Positions 8,117-13,945 of a stretch of 13,945 nt of DNA are shown here, in pieces. Under the pieces are notes generated by a model. The model was not told where the DNA came from, ran no database searches, and saw only the letters and a program-made list of their open reading frames with translations. Source of the stretch: an uncultured Bacteroides sp. (GTDB lineage: Bacteria > Bacteroidota > Bacteroidia > Bacteroidales > Bacteroidaceae); NCBI GenBank assembly GCA_902472795.1, contig CABROZ010000058.1, forward strand, positions 1-13,945. Direction: 5' to 3'. The position numbers were made by a program, and so were the translations under genes. Position 1 is the first letter of the stretch; each line of letters opens with the position of its first letter.

Positions 8117-8563
8117 TTATCTGATTATTCTGAACAGCGGCAGCAATATCCGCCTGATCGGCTTCAGCTTATACCACAAAGCCCCGCGCTTCAGCCATCG
8201 GCTGTCGGTACAGTCCTGCACACTACCGTCAGGACGGTAGATGTAGCGCAGCAGTCCCAGTACCTCGCTGCGCTTCACACGCTCTATCCGGTACAGATTG
8301 CCGTCGCCCAGCATCAGACATTCGTCGCCTTCACGTCCGATGTAGCGATGCACCATGTATTTTCCTTCCCACTGGTAGAAAGGGCAGCACCAGGCAGGCA
8401 GTTCGCCGTCGGCAGGCAGTGGATCAATCTCTACCACATCTTTCCCGCCGATGATGAAGGGGAACATGCTTTGTCCGTCGATGCGTACTTTCACCCTCTT
8501 TCCCTGTCGCAGCACTTCGGCGGCTTCGGCCAGAAAATCGTTGGCTACAACCAGTTTCCTCAT
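8117..8563 (-). CDS. Soluble S24/S26-family (SipW/ER-type-like) peptidase
   Basis: This 148-residue protein carries signal-peptidase/LexA-superfamily signatures: the nucleophile motif GQSMFPF with Ser32, MVHRYIG with His72, and the LGDGN motif with Asp87. A Ser/His/Asp set matches ER/SipW-type signal peptidases rather than the Ser/Lys dyad of LexA or bacterial LepB. No transmembrane anchor or helix-turn-helix domain is present, so it is neither a classical signal peptidase nor a phage repressor; only the basic C-terminus (KPIRRILLPLFRIIR) could touch a membrane. The ATG overlaps the stop of the upstream HprK-like gene in an ATGA, indicating translational coupling. Together with the kinase and the ABC exporter upstream it probably processes a peptide in the cytoplasm before export; that role is inferred from context. 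Confidence 0.85.
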   Translation of the reverse strand: MRKLVVANDFLAEAAEVLRQGKRVKVRIDGQSMFPFIIGGKDVVEIDPLPADGELPAWCCPFYQWEGKYMVHRYIGREGDECLMLGDGNLYRIERVKRSEVLGLLRYIYRPDGSVQDCTDSRWLKRGALWYKLKPIRRILLPLFRIIR

Positions 8564-9417
8564 ACTCCGAAGATGGTTTTACACGACAGGTGGGCAGCTT
8601 CGGCATTGGGCAGGCAAGCCAGGTGGTAAACCGGTACCTTGACCAGTATGTCGTTCAGTATCTGGCTGATGTAGTCGTACAGCTTCTCGTCGTAGGCAAA
8701 GTCGGGTGGGCACGAGGGGTGAAGAGCGGCATAGGCCTGCATCACCTTCAGTTTCTTTATTTCGTTGTAGGGAGCCTGCGAAAGTCGTACGCAACCCACT
8801 AATTCGTACGAGTTCGTCTTGTAGCACGGTGTCTTTCCGCTCCACGGACTGCCATATACGTAGGGAATTCCGTTGTGTATGCGCACGATGGGGCTATCGT
8901 CGTTCAGCAGTGTAGCACCTTCAATATTCTCGCGCCACAGGCGGGTGTGGGTGCTCTTTCCGGTACCGCTCTCGCCCAGGAAGATGACAGCTTTGTCGTG
9001 GAAGACAATGGTGCTGGTGTGGATAGCCACAGCCTTCTGGGGAGCAATCAGCACACCGAAAGCAATCCAGCAGGCAAAACGCAGCAGACTGACATCGAGG
9101 TTTCCGCTGAAATAGGCGGTACGTGATCCTTCGGCTATCCAGACTGTGAGTGTCTGATCGCTACCGATATAGGCTGTTTCGAATATATATCCTTTTTCGT
9201 AACGCCCGAAACGGTTGTGTGTCAGTACCGGATCGTTACGGTATAGCTCGGCTGTAAAGGCAGGAGCCTTTTCTTCGCTCCATACGAAGCGGAAATTAGG
9301 TTCGGCAGTCGAGTCGATAGCAAATACACCGAATCCGCCGATGTTAGCCACAGCCTTCACCAGTGGCTCACCTTCCATACGCAGGCGAAACCCTGCAATC
9401 ATATAGTCTTGTTCCAT
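8560..9417 (-). CDS. HprK-like serine kinase / P-loop peptide-modification protein
   Basis: This 285-residue protein resembles the HprK-related kinases found in peptide-maturation loci, not the PTS regulator. The C-terminal half holds a P-loop GESGTGKST (148-156), the downstream acidic pair LLNDD (Asp173, Asp174) and the conserved YGSPWSGK (188-195). The N-terminal 120 residues are a beta-rich domain without a recognised family. HprK homologues in lasso-peptide clusters phosphorylate a serine of the precursor. The ATG at 9417 is chosen because the in-frame extension to 9504 encodes low-complexity sequence drawn from the repeat-rich leader (GLRLRVYRFGNE) and a possible -7 box lies inside it; the longer form would be 314 residues. 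The stop overlaps the peptidase start by 4 nt. The ABC exporter lies upstream across an inverted repeat. Confidence 0.85.
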   Translation of the reverse strand: MEQDYMIAGFRLRMEGEPLVKAVANIGGFGVFAIDSTAEPNFRFVWSEEKAPAFTAELYRNDPVLTHNRFGRYEKGYIFETAYIGSDQTLTVWIAEGSRTAYFSGNLDVSLLRFACWIAFGVLIAPQKAVAIHTSTIVFHDKAVIFLGESGTGKSTHTRLWRENIEGATLLNDDSPIVRIHNGIPYVYGSPWSGKTPCYKTNSYELVGCVRLSQAPYNEIKKLKVMQAYAALHPSCPPDFAYDEKLYDYISQILNDILVKVPVYHLACLPNAEAAHLSCKTIFGV

Positions 9418-9443
9418 AATTAAATATGTATTGTTTTCATTTC

Positions 9444-9451
9444 CAAATCTA
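9444..9451 (-). promoter_or_regulatory. Possible -7 box (TAGATTTG) upstream of the HprK-like gene
   Basis: On the minus strand TAGATTTG matches the Bacteroides TAnnTTTG consensus and lies 27 nt before the ATG at 9417. No good TTTG is seen at the proper distance upstream, only a GTTT at a short 15-nt spacing, so this internal promoter is tentative. Confidence 0.3.
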
Positions 9452-9454
9452 TAT

Positions 9455-9516
9455 ACCCTCAACCTTAAACCCTCAGCTCTAAACTCTGAATCCTCCTTCA
9501 TCACGCTCCTGAGGGT
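9455..9516. repeat. Short ACCCTCA repeats in the kinase leader
   Basis: ACCCTCA occurs at 9455-9461 and 9469-9475, and its inverse TGAGGGT at 9510-9516. ACCCTCAG (9469-9476) and CTGAGGGT (9509-9516) can form an 8-bp stem with a 32-nt loop. The stretch between is low-complexity (ctaaactctgaatcc). Confidence 0.5.
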
Positions 9517-9530
9517 GTAAACCGCTTTCC

Positions 9531-9608
9531 TTTAGGCACGGATTACACGGAATTTCGCGGATGATTATTCTTCTTTCTCAGTGTTTTTCCGTGTAATCCG
9601 TGCCTAAA
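9531..9608. repeat. Perfect 22-bp inverted repeat between exporter and kinase genes
   Basis: Arms at 9531-9552 and 9587-9608 are exact reverse complements; the left arm begins TTTAGGCACGGATTACACGG. A 34-nt non-palindromic centre separates them. No T-tract follows on the minus strand, so it is not a standard terminator for the exporter. It may be a MITE/REP-like palindromic intergenic element or an mRNA stabiliser or attenuator between the two genes. Similar cacggattacacgg strings are, as far as I recall, common between Bacteroides genes, but I cannot check that here. Confidence 0.8.
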
Positions 9609-9630
9609 AATAACAAAATGTCAGTTACTT

Positions 9631-11298
9631 TTAGTTTTGACACACCCTTTCGGGGGTGAGGTCCCAAATCCTGTCACACACCCGCAGCGATGTCTCCCTG
9701 TGGGCAATGATGATCATGGTCAGTTCGCGGCACTGTTCGGACAGTTCCTCTAATGCGCGGTTTATTTCGCTTTCCGTGCGGCTGTCCAAAGCCGACGTGG
9801 CTTCGTCGAAGAACAGCACTTCCGCCTCTTTGTACAAGGCACGGGCTATGCCGATGCGTTGCTTCTGTCCGCCCGACAAGCGACTGCCATATTCACCCAG
9901 AGGTGTGTCCAGTCCTTGCGGAAGCGTCTCCAGCCAGTCTTTCAGGCGTACCTGTTCCAGTACTTCCATCACTCGCTGGCGGTCGGGAGAGGGATGTCCC
10001 AAGGCAACGTTGTCGAGCAGCGAACCTTCTACGATGAAGATTTCCTGCGGCACGTAGCCCACCAGTTTGTGCCAGCGGTTGCGGTTGGCAGTGGTCAGCC
10101 GGCGCCCGTCCACCAATATCTCTCCTTCGGTCGGTGTCAGGAAGCCCAATAGCAGATTGAACAGTGTCGATTTGCCCGATCCGCTGGGGCCGCGTATACC
10201 GATGCGTTCGCCCCGATGGATGGTCAGGTTCAGGTGGCTGAACAGCTGTTCTCCGTCGGGGAAAGCAAATCCCAAGTCTTTCATTTCCAGTGTGTGCTTG
10301 AAGGTAAAGGGCTGTTCGCTGCTGTCATCAGCCGTCTGGCTTTCGGTCAGTCCTTCGGTCACTACCTGTATCGAGTGCGAAGCGTTCTGCAGAGTCACCC
10401 AACTGTTCAGGATGCTGCGCATGGCAGGAATCAGACGAAACGCCGCTACGGCAAACACACCGCTCACGATACTCAGGTCACCACGTCCGGCTCCTATCAG
10501 CAGAGCTATACCCACTACGATGGCGGCTTCGCTTAGAAACTGCGGGAACAGCTGGTAGCGCTCCATGCGCTGACGGCTGTGTACGATGCTGTCCATGCCT
10601 TGGTCGAACGAGGCAAGCGAGGTGCCAAATGCCTGAGCTATCTCTAATTCGGCATAGCCGCGGAAAGCTTCTACCACCGTACGGCTCTGCTTACGGCGTG
10701 CTTCCAGTTCCTCCTGGCCATACTTACGCAGACGACGGCGCACGGCTACCGTGTAGATTAGTGACAACGGCACGAAAGCAGCGCACAGCAACAATCCGGC
10801 CAGCGGCTCCCAGATCACGAGGGCAGCCATCATGAAAAGGATGAGCACGGCATCGCCCACAATGCGAAACAGCGGGGCAAGCACGCAGAGGCAGAAGGTG
10901 TAGCACACATAGTTCACCTCGTGCCCAAGCTGCACACTGCTTTTACTCTTCAGAAACAGTAGTCCGCGCCGGTAGTAATTGACAAACATACGCCGGCTGA
11001 AGTCGCGATATATTTCCAGTTGAAAGGTACTTTCTACCCGTGCCAGGGCCACTACCAGTGCGTTCTTCAGCACCACAAAACCCATCACAGCTCCGCAAAG
11101 CAGCAACATCTCGCCTCGCGAACCTCCGGGGCGCAATACAGCCAGTAACAACGGAATCAGTGCGGCCACACCTGCAAAGTCAAGTACAGCGCGCACCAGT
11201 ACGGCCAGTGCCACGCGCCAACTGCGGCGGCGGGCCTGCGGGGGAAGCAGAGAAATGATTTCCTTTACCATATCGGTGGGCAAAGGTAGTGCAGCCAT
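9631..11298 (-). CDS. ABC exporter, fused membrane and ATPase domains
   Basis: This 555-residue half-transporter has an N-terminal membrane domain (hydrophobic segments near 28-54, 62-86, 132-180 and 255-295) and a C-terminal ATPase domain. The latter has Walker A GPSGSGKST (370-378), Q-loop YVPQE (415-419), signature LSGGQ (474-478), Walker B EVLFFDEATSALD (Asp498, Glu499) and the switch histidine in IIAHRE (His533), all intact. It would act as a homodimer in the inner membrane, exporting a lipid, drug or peptide. There is no N-terminal C39 peptidase domain, so any leader removal must come from elsewhere; the S24/S26 peptidase two genes downstream is the obvious candidate. The ATG at 11298 is used, with Met10 (11271) a possible alternative. 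A terminator and repeats lie just upstream, so it probably has its own promoter. Confidence 0.92.
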   Translation of the reverse strand: MAALPLPTDMVKEIISLLPPQARRRSWRVALAVLVRAVLDFAGVAALIPLLLAVLRPGGSRGEMLLLCGAVMGFVVLKNALVVALARVESTFQLEIYRDFSRRMFVNYYRRGLLFLKSKSSVQLGHEVNYVCYTFCLCVLAPLFRIVGDAVLILFMMAALVIWEPLAGLLLCAAFVPLSLIYTVAVRRRLRKYGQEELEARRKQSRTVVEAFRGYAELEIAQAFGTSLASFDQGMDSIVHSRQRMERYQLFPQFLSEAAIVVGIALLIGAGRGDLSIVSGVFAVAAFRLIPAMRSILNSWVTLQNASHSIQVVTEGLTESQTADDSSEQPFTFKHTLEMKDLGFAFPDGEQLFSHLNLTIHRGERIGIRGPSGSGKSTLFNLLLGFLTPTEGEILVDGRRLTTANRNRWHKLVGYVPQEIFIVEGSLLDNVALGHPSPDRQRVMEVLEQVRLKDWLETLPQGLDTPLGEYGSRLSGGQKQRIGIARALYKEAEVLFFDEATSALDSRTESEINRALEELSEQCRELTMIIIAHRETSLRVCDRIWDLTPERVCQN

Positions 11299-11392
11299 GC
11301 GGTTTATGCAAATTTGGCAGGATTTTTTTACAGGGAAAATGGAGGGAAAGGAAAGGGGAGGATTTTTGCCTAGTTAGGGAGGATTTTTTTCC

Positions 11393-11430
11393 TAACTGGG
11401 GAAAAATATTTTGGTAACTGGGGAAAAATA
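11393..11430. repeat. Two 16-nt direct repeats upstream of the exporter gene
   Basis: TAACTGGGGAAAAATA occurs exactly at 11393-11408 and 11415-11430, 22 bp apart, about two helical turns. A related inverted half-site AGTTAGG lies at 11372-11378 facing CCTAACT at 11391-11397. The array sits between the lipoprotein terminator and the exporter start, a position suited to a tandem operator, although copy 2 overlaps the terminator's T-tract. Confidence 0.55.
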
Positions 11431-11432
11431 AA

Positions 11433-11467
11433 AGTAGGAAGAAAAACACTTTCGTTTTCTTCCTACT
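11433..11467 (-). terminator. Rho-independent terminator of the lipoprotein gene
   Basis: AGTAGGAAGAAAA (11433-11445) and TTTTCTTCCTACT (11455-11467) form a perfect 13-bp stem with a 9-nt loop. On the minus strand it is followed by TTTTATTTTT. It lies 27 nt past the lipoprotein stop and should largely separate that transcript from the exporter gene. Confidence 0.85.
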
Positions 11468-11493
11468 CAATAAAACAATATCTGTAATAAATA

Positions 11494-13779
11494 TTATTGC
11501 TTATTTACTGAACCTTGTACAATACCACCTTGTAAATAATTACCACTATAAGTAATAGCATAGCCTGATGCTACTTTAATCGTACCAGTTGTATTATTTA
11601 TATTGGTTGTTTTAACATTCGTATTTGCATTCAAAGTACCTTCATTTACGATATTCTGAATACCCGATATTGTATTTTTAACAGGAGTCACAACGGAATT
11701 AATTGCTAATGTTGTCTGTTCAGCTATTGTAATGTCACCTCTATTGATTTGAACATCAGTTATTGAGTTTGCACCTCCAACAGTCTTTGCAGACTTAACC
11801 TTTGTATTACTACCTACTAATACTTTTTCAATGTTGCCGTTATTCAGTTCAATTGCAACGTCTTTCAAATCAGGCATCGTAACTTTTTGTCCTGTTGTAG
11901 ATTCATAGCGGTCGTCACTACCCGAAGTACCATCACCTTCTGCATTCAAATCCAGTGTTGTATTCTGAATAACCAACAGATTTACATTAGCATAGTTCTG
12001 TTGTGTTGAAGATGTTCCCTTTTTAACCAATTTTGCAATCTTATTGATAGTCGACTTATCATTATTATCTACAATGTAAGCAATTTCACCTTCATTTCCT
12101 TGCTTAGGATATACATAAGCACCGTAGGTTACATAGATACGATTTTTATTTGTTACAGTATTGTCTGTTGTATCTCCATGTTTAGTACCAATAGATGCAA
12201 ATTGTCCTGCATAGATGATACCATTATTTGTCAGGTTTGCATTAATTATCACTTCTTCAGTTTCACCTACGTGTAATGTTCCATTCACTGTAATGTCTTC
12301 ATCTCCATCAGTAATCAGGTTCTTTGGCCAAGTTACTTCTCCATCGATAAACATTGGTTTCGTAGTTTTCAATTTAACCACTACATTTTCAGGCGTTTGG
12401 ATTTCTCCATTAAATGTTTCAGTACCAGCCCATGTGAATGTCGGTTCTTTGTAAGATGCAGCCAATTTATCTATGGCACCAAGTTCATCAAGAGCATTAT
12501 AAAGTGCTACCATATCGTTCCACTGGTCAACAGAAGTAATAGTCAGCGTAGGTTTAAAGTTTGCTAATTCAAGATTTGCAGCAGCATCTCCACTCAAGTC
12601 CAAATAACCTACATTATCACCATTGCTTAAAATTTTGTCTAACTGAATAGTTGCTTTGCTTACACCATTGGTGCCATCTGCTAAAAAGCTTCTTAACTTC
12701 TCAGCAAAGCCTTTGCTATTAATATTGTTTACGGCAAAAGTACCTACAACCCATGTTTTACCATTTTGAGTTTTGCTCACAGTTACAGTAGCAGTTGGGT
12801 ATTGTGTGGCTGTATAAGCAACTAATGAGTTCAGAGGATATACGAATGCACGTACTGATCTTGCTTCATCCAAAGTGTAAGCATCGTTTTCTACATTTGT
12901 AATCAATGTACTTGCTGGAGTAAAGTCTGTAATGAATGCCTTACTTGCAGCGGCATCAAAAATAGCTTGATAGCTTGCTGAATAATCAATCTCATTGAAT
13001 CTATCTCTTACGACTTTCGGAAGGCCATTTGGATTCAACTGCGCTTTTGTAATGAATGGCAGAGTTGTTGCAGCATTACCACCTGCACTGATTTGCAATT
13101 TTGTAACCTTTACGCCCTGGAAATAAGTATTTCCTTTAATTTCTTCGCTCGGTGTTACATCAACTTTCAACGGGCTTACAGCCATTTTTAAAGCAAAAGC
13201 CTTTTCTAGTTCATTGTTTTCACCAACAGCTTCATCTGCCGAGATAAAATCCTGAGTTGATATTCTAAAAGCTTTATTATATCGTTCAAAATCAAAATCT
13301 CCTGTTTGAGGTGCTGCATTGAATTCAACATATTTTTCTTTAACACCACCTAATCTTTCGTATGGGAAATATATAAAATATGCACCTTGGTATACATCCG
13401 TCATTGTTGTAAACTCATCTACACCATTAACATTTTCTACAGTGAAAATATGGTTGGCATATAATCTATTATCACTACCGAAATTATTGGCATCCCATTC
13501 AGTTTTACTTTGTTCTTCGTAAATATTTCCCTTTTTTTTGAAATTATACCAAGCCAAGCCTACCTGATCGTTTGAGAACCACTCTCCATCATTGGTTACA
13601 CGAGTGCTTACATCATTGCCATTAATATTAATTCTCATTCCATGGCTTACTAAATCAGCACCCACTACAGAAGTTTCCTCAGTGATGTTTTGGATGGGCG
13701 ATTCATTCAAAACATCCTCATTATTACATGCTGTTAAGCATGCTGCTAACAAGCATGAACTAAATAAAATTTTTTTCAT
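11494..13779 (-). CDS. Large fimbrillin-like surface lipoprotein with Thr/Asn-rich C-terminal repeats
   Basis: This 761-residue protein begins with a lipoprotein signal peptide, lipobox LTAC (Cys18), followed by NNEDV; the acidic residues after the cysteine fit surface export in Bacteroidota. Residues 45-140 (STRVTNDGEWFSNDQVGLAW, then AYFIYFPYERLGG) have the layout of fimbrillin/Mfa-like N-terminal domains. The second half (about 480-761) is rich in Asn, Thr, Gly and Val with loose repeats such as VNGTLHVGE, LTNNGIIYAG, VNEGTLNANTNV and INNTTGTIKVASG, suggesting a stacked beta-solenoid stalk or adhesin. The C-terminus shows no sorting domain. The DNA is visibly AT-richer than the rest of the window, hinting at transfer or fast surface-antigen evolution. 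It starts 38 nt after a 40-codon peptide gene and ends at a strong terminator. Fimbrillin assignment is by pattern only; a generic surface adhesin is the alternative. Confidence 0.85.
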   Translation of the reverse strand: MKKILFSSCLLAACLTACNNEDVLNESPIQNITEETSVVGADLVSHGMRININGNDVSTRVTNDGEWFSNDQVGLAWYNFKKKGNIYEEQSKTEWDANNFGSDNRLYANHIFTVENVNGVDEFTTMTDVYQGAYFIYFPYERLGGVKEKYVEFNAAPQTGDFDFERYNKAFRISTQDFISADEAVGENNELEKAFALKMAVSPLKVDVTPSEEIKGNTYFQGVKVTKLQISAGGNAATTLPFITKAQLNPNGLPKVVRDRFNEIDYSASYQAIFDAAASKAFITDFTPASTLITNVENDAYTLDEARSVRAFVYPLNSLVAYTATQYPTATVTVSKTQNGKTWVVGTFAVNNINSKGFAEKLRSFLADGTNGVSKATIQLDKILSNGDNVGYLDLSGDAAANLELANFKPTLTITSVDQWNDMVALYNALDELGAIDKLAASYKEPTFTWAGTETFNGEIQTPENVVVKLKTTKPMFIDGEVTWPKNLITDGDEDITVNGTLHVGETEEVIINANLTNNGIIYAGQFASIGTKHGDTTDNTVTNKNRIYVTYGAYVYPKQGNEGEIAYIVDNNDKSTINKIAKLVKKGTSSTQQNYANVNLLVIQNTTLDLNAEGDGTSGSDDRYESTTGQKVTMPDLKDVAIELNNGNIEKVLVGSNTKVKSAKTVGGANSITDVQINRGDITIAEQTTLAINSVVTPVKNTISGIQNIVNEGTLNANTNVKTTNINNTTGTIKVASGYAITYSGNYLQGGIVQGSVNKQ

Positions 13780-13817
13780 ATACTTTTTATTTAATTTTAT
13801 AGTTATTATTCCTTAGT

Positions 13818-13940
13818 TTAGAATGGACCACCGTCACCTTCACCCGGTATAACAGACCCTGCACTTCCAGCGAATCCTTTCTCGATCGCTACCTCCAGAA
13901 CTTCCACTTCCGGAGCTACATAAAACTTTTCCATTTCCAT
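13818..13940 (-). CDS. 40-residue Gly/acidic small peptide upstream of the surface lipoprotein
   Basis: Read on the minus strand, ATG at 13940 opens a 40-codon frame ending TAA at 13818. The peptide has a charged, valine-rich N-terminal half (MEMEKFYVAPEVEVLEVAIE) and a glycine-rich tail (KGFAGSAGSVIPGEGDGGPF). A KxYxxPEVEVxEVxxExGFA pattern is, as far as I recall, shared by many short unnamed proteins near surface-lipoprotein genes in Bacteroides, which supports it as real. There is no signal peptide, cysteine or membrane segment. The only hydroxyl residues in the tail are Ser26 and Ser29. The leader-like front and glycine-rich end resemble a modified-peptide precursor, but no leader recognition motif is certain. 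The lipoprotein gene begins 38 nt downstream, so they likely share a transcript. Met3 (13934) is an alternative start; the promoter lies outside the window. Confidence 0.7.
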   Translation of the reverse strand: MEMEKFYVAPEVEVLEVAIEKGFAGSAGSVIPGEGDGGPF

Positions 13941-13945
13941 AATTT

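Noticed and set aside
8117..8563. Reading the S24-like gene as a phage repressor or LexA/UmuD
   Set aside because: There is no helix-turn-helix domain, no Ala-Gly or Cys-Gly self-cleavage site in front of the serine, and VHR/GDGN motifs point to the SipW/ER-type branch.
8090..8629. Plus-strand frame of 179 codons over the peptidase gene
   Set aside because: It covers the peptidase and kinase 3' end in antisense, starts in the terminator arm and has no recognisable domain.
8560..9417. Canonical HPr kinase of the phosphotransferase system
   Set aside because: The sequence around the P-loop and the YGSPWSGK motif fit the HprK-related maturation family, and no HPr or PTS gene is nearby.
13818..13940. 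Lasso-peptide precursor
   Set aside because: No Asp or Glu stands 7-9 residues after a plausible core-initiating glycine with a threonine before it, and no lasso cyclase or asparagine-synthetase homologue is in view.

Overview
The window looks like a chromosomal segment of a Bacteroides-type bacterium (Bacteroidales). The evidence is a SusC/SusD pair, two lipoproteins with Bacteroidota-style signal peptides, a TTTG / TAnnTTTG promoter match, and the near absence of Shine-Dalgarno sequences. No rRNA, tRNA, insertion sequence or CRISPR array was seen.

Plus-strand left half (1-7967): the 3' part of a susC-like TonB-dependent transporter gene (5' end outside the window) is followed 27 nt later by a susD-like lipoprotein gene. 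The SusD C-terminus is broken by a frameshift near 4169-4180; its missing last 49 codons lie in another frame and run to 4329. About 500 nt of non-coding DNA follows (4330-4833), with hairpins, short repeats and a promoter candidate. Next come a compact ABC-type AAA ATPase and a DUF4435/Toprim-like protein, 4 nt apart. This is the gene-pair architecture of the PARIS (AriA/AriB) and OLD-like anti-phage systems. A YbdG-type MscS-family channel gene follows 28 nt later and may share the transcript.

Minus-strand right half (8117-13940, read right to left): a 40-residue peptide gene too small for routine gene finders; a 761-residue fimbrillin-like surface lipoprotein gene in visibly AT-richer DNA, closed by a strong terminator; a repeat-rich spacer; an ABC exporter; a spacer with a perfect 22-bp inverted repeat; an HprK-like kinase; and, overlapping it by 4 nt, a soluble S24/S26 peptidase with Ser/His/Asp signature residues. 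A 21-bp-arm hairpin closes the convergent junction with the channel gene.

The most interesting reading is that exporter, HprK-like kinase and peptidase form a small peptide-modification, cleavage and export cassette, with the 40-residue peptide as a possible substrate. That link is inference: no PqqD-like recognition protein, radical SAM enzyme or cyclase is visible, and a terminator separates peptide and lipoprotein from the exporter. The ATPase/Toprim pair (possibly with the channel) is the second candidate system.
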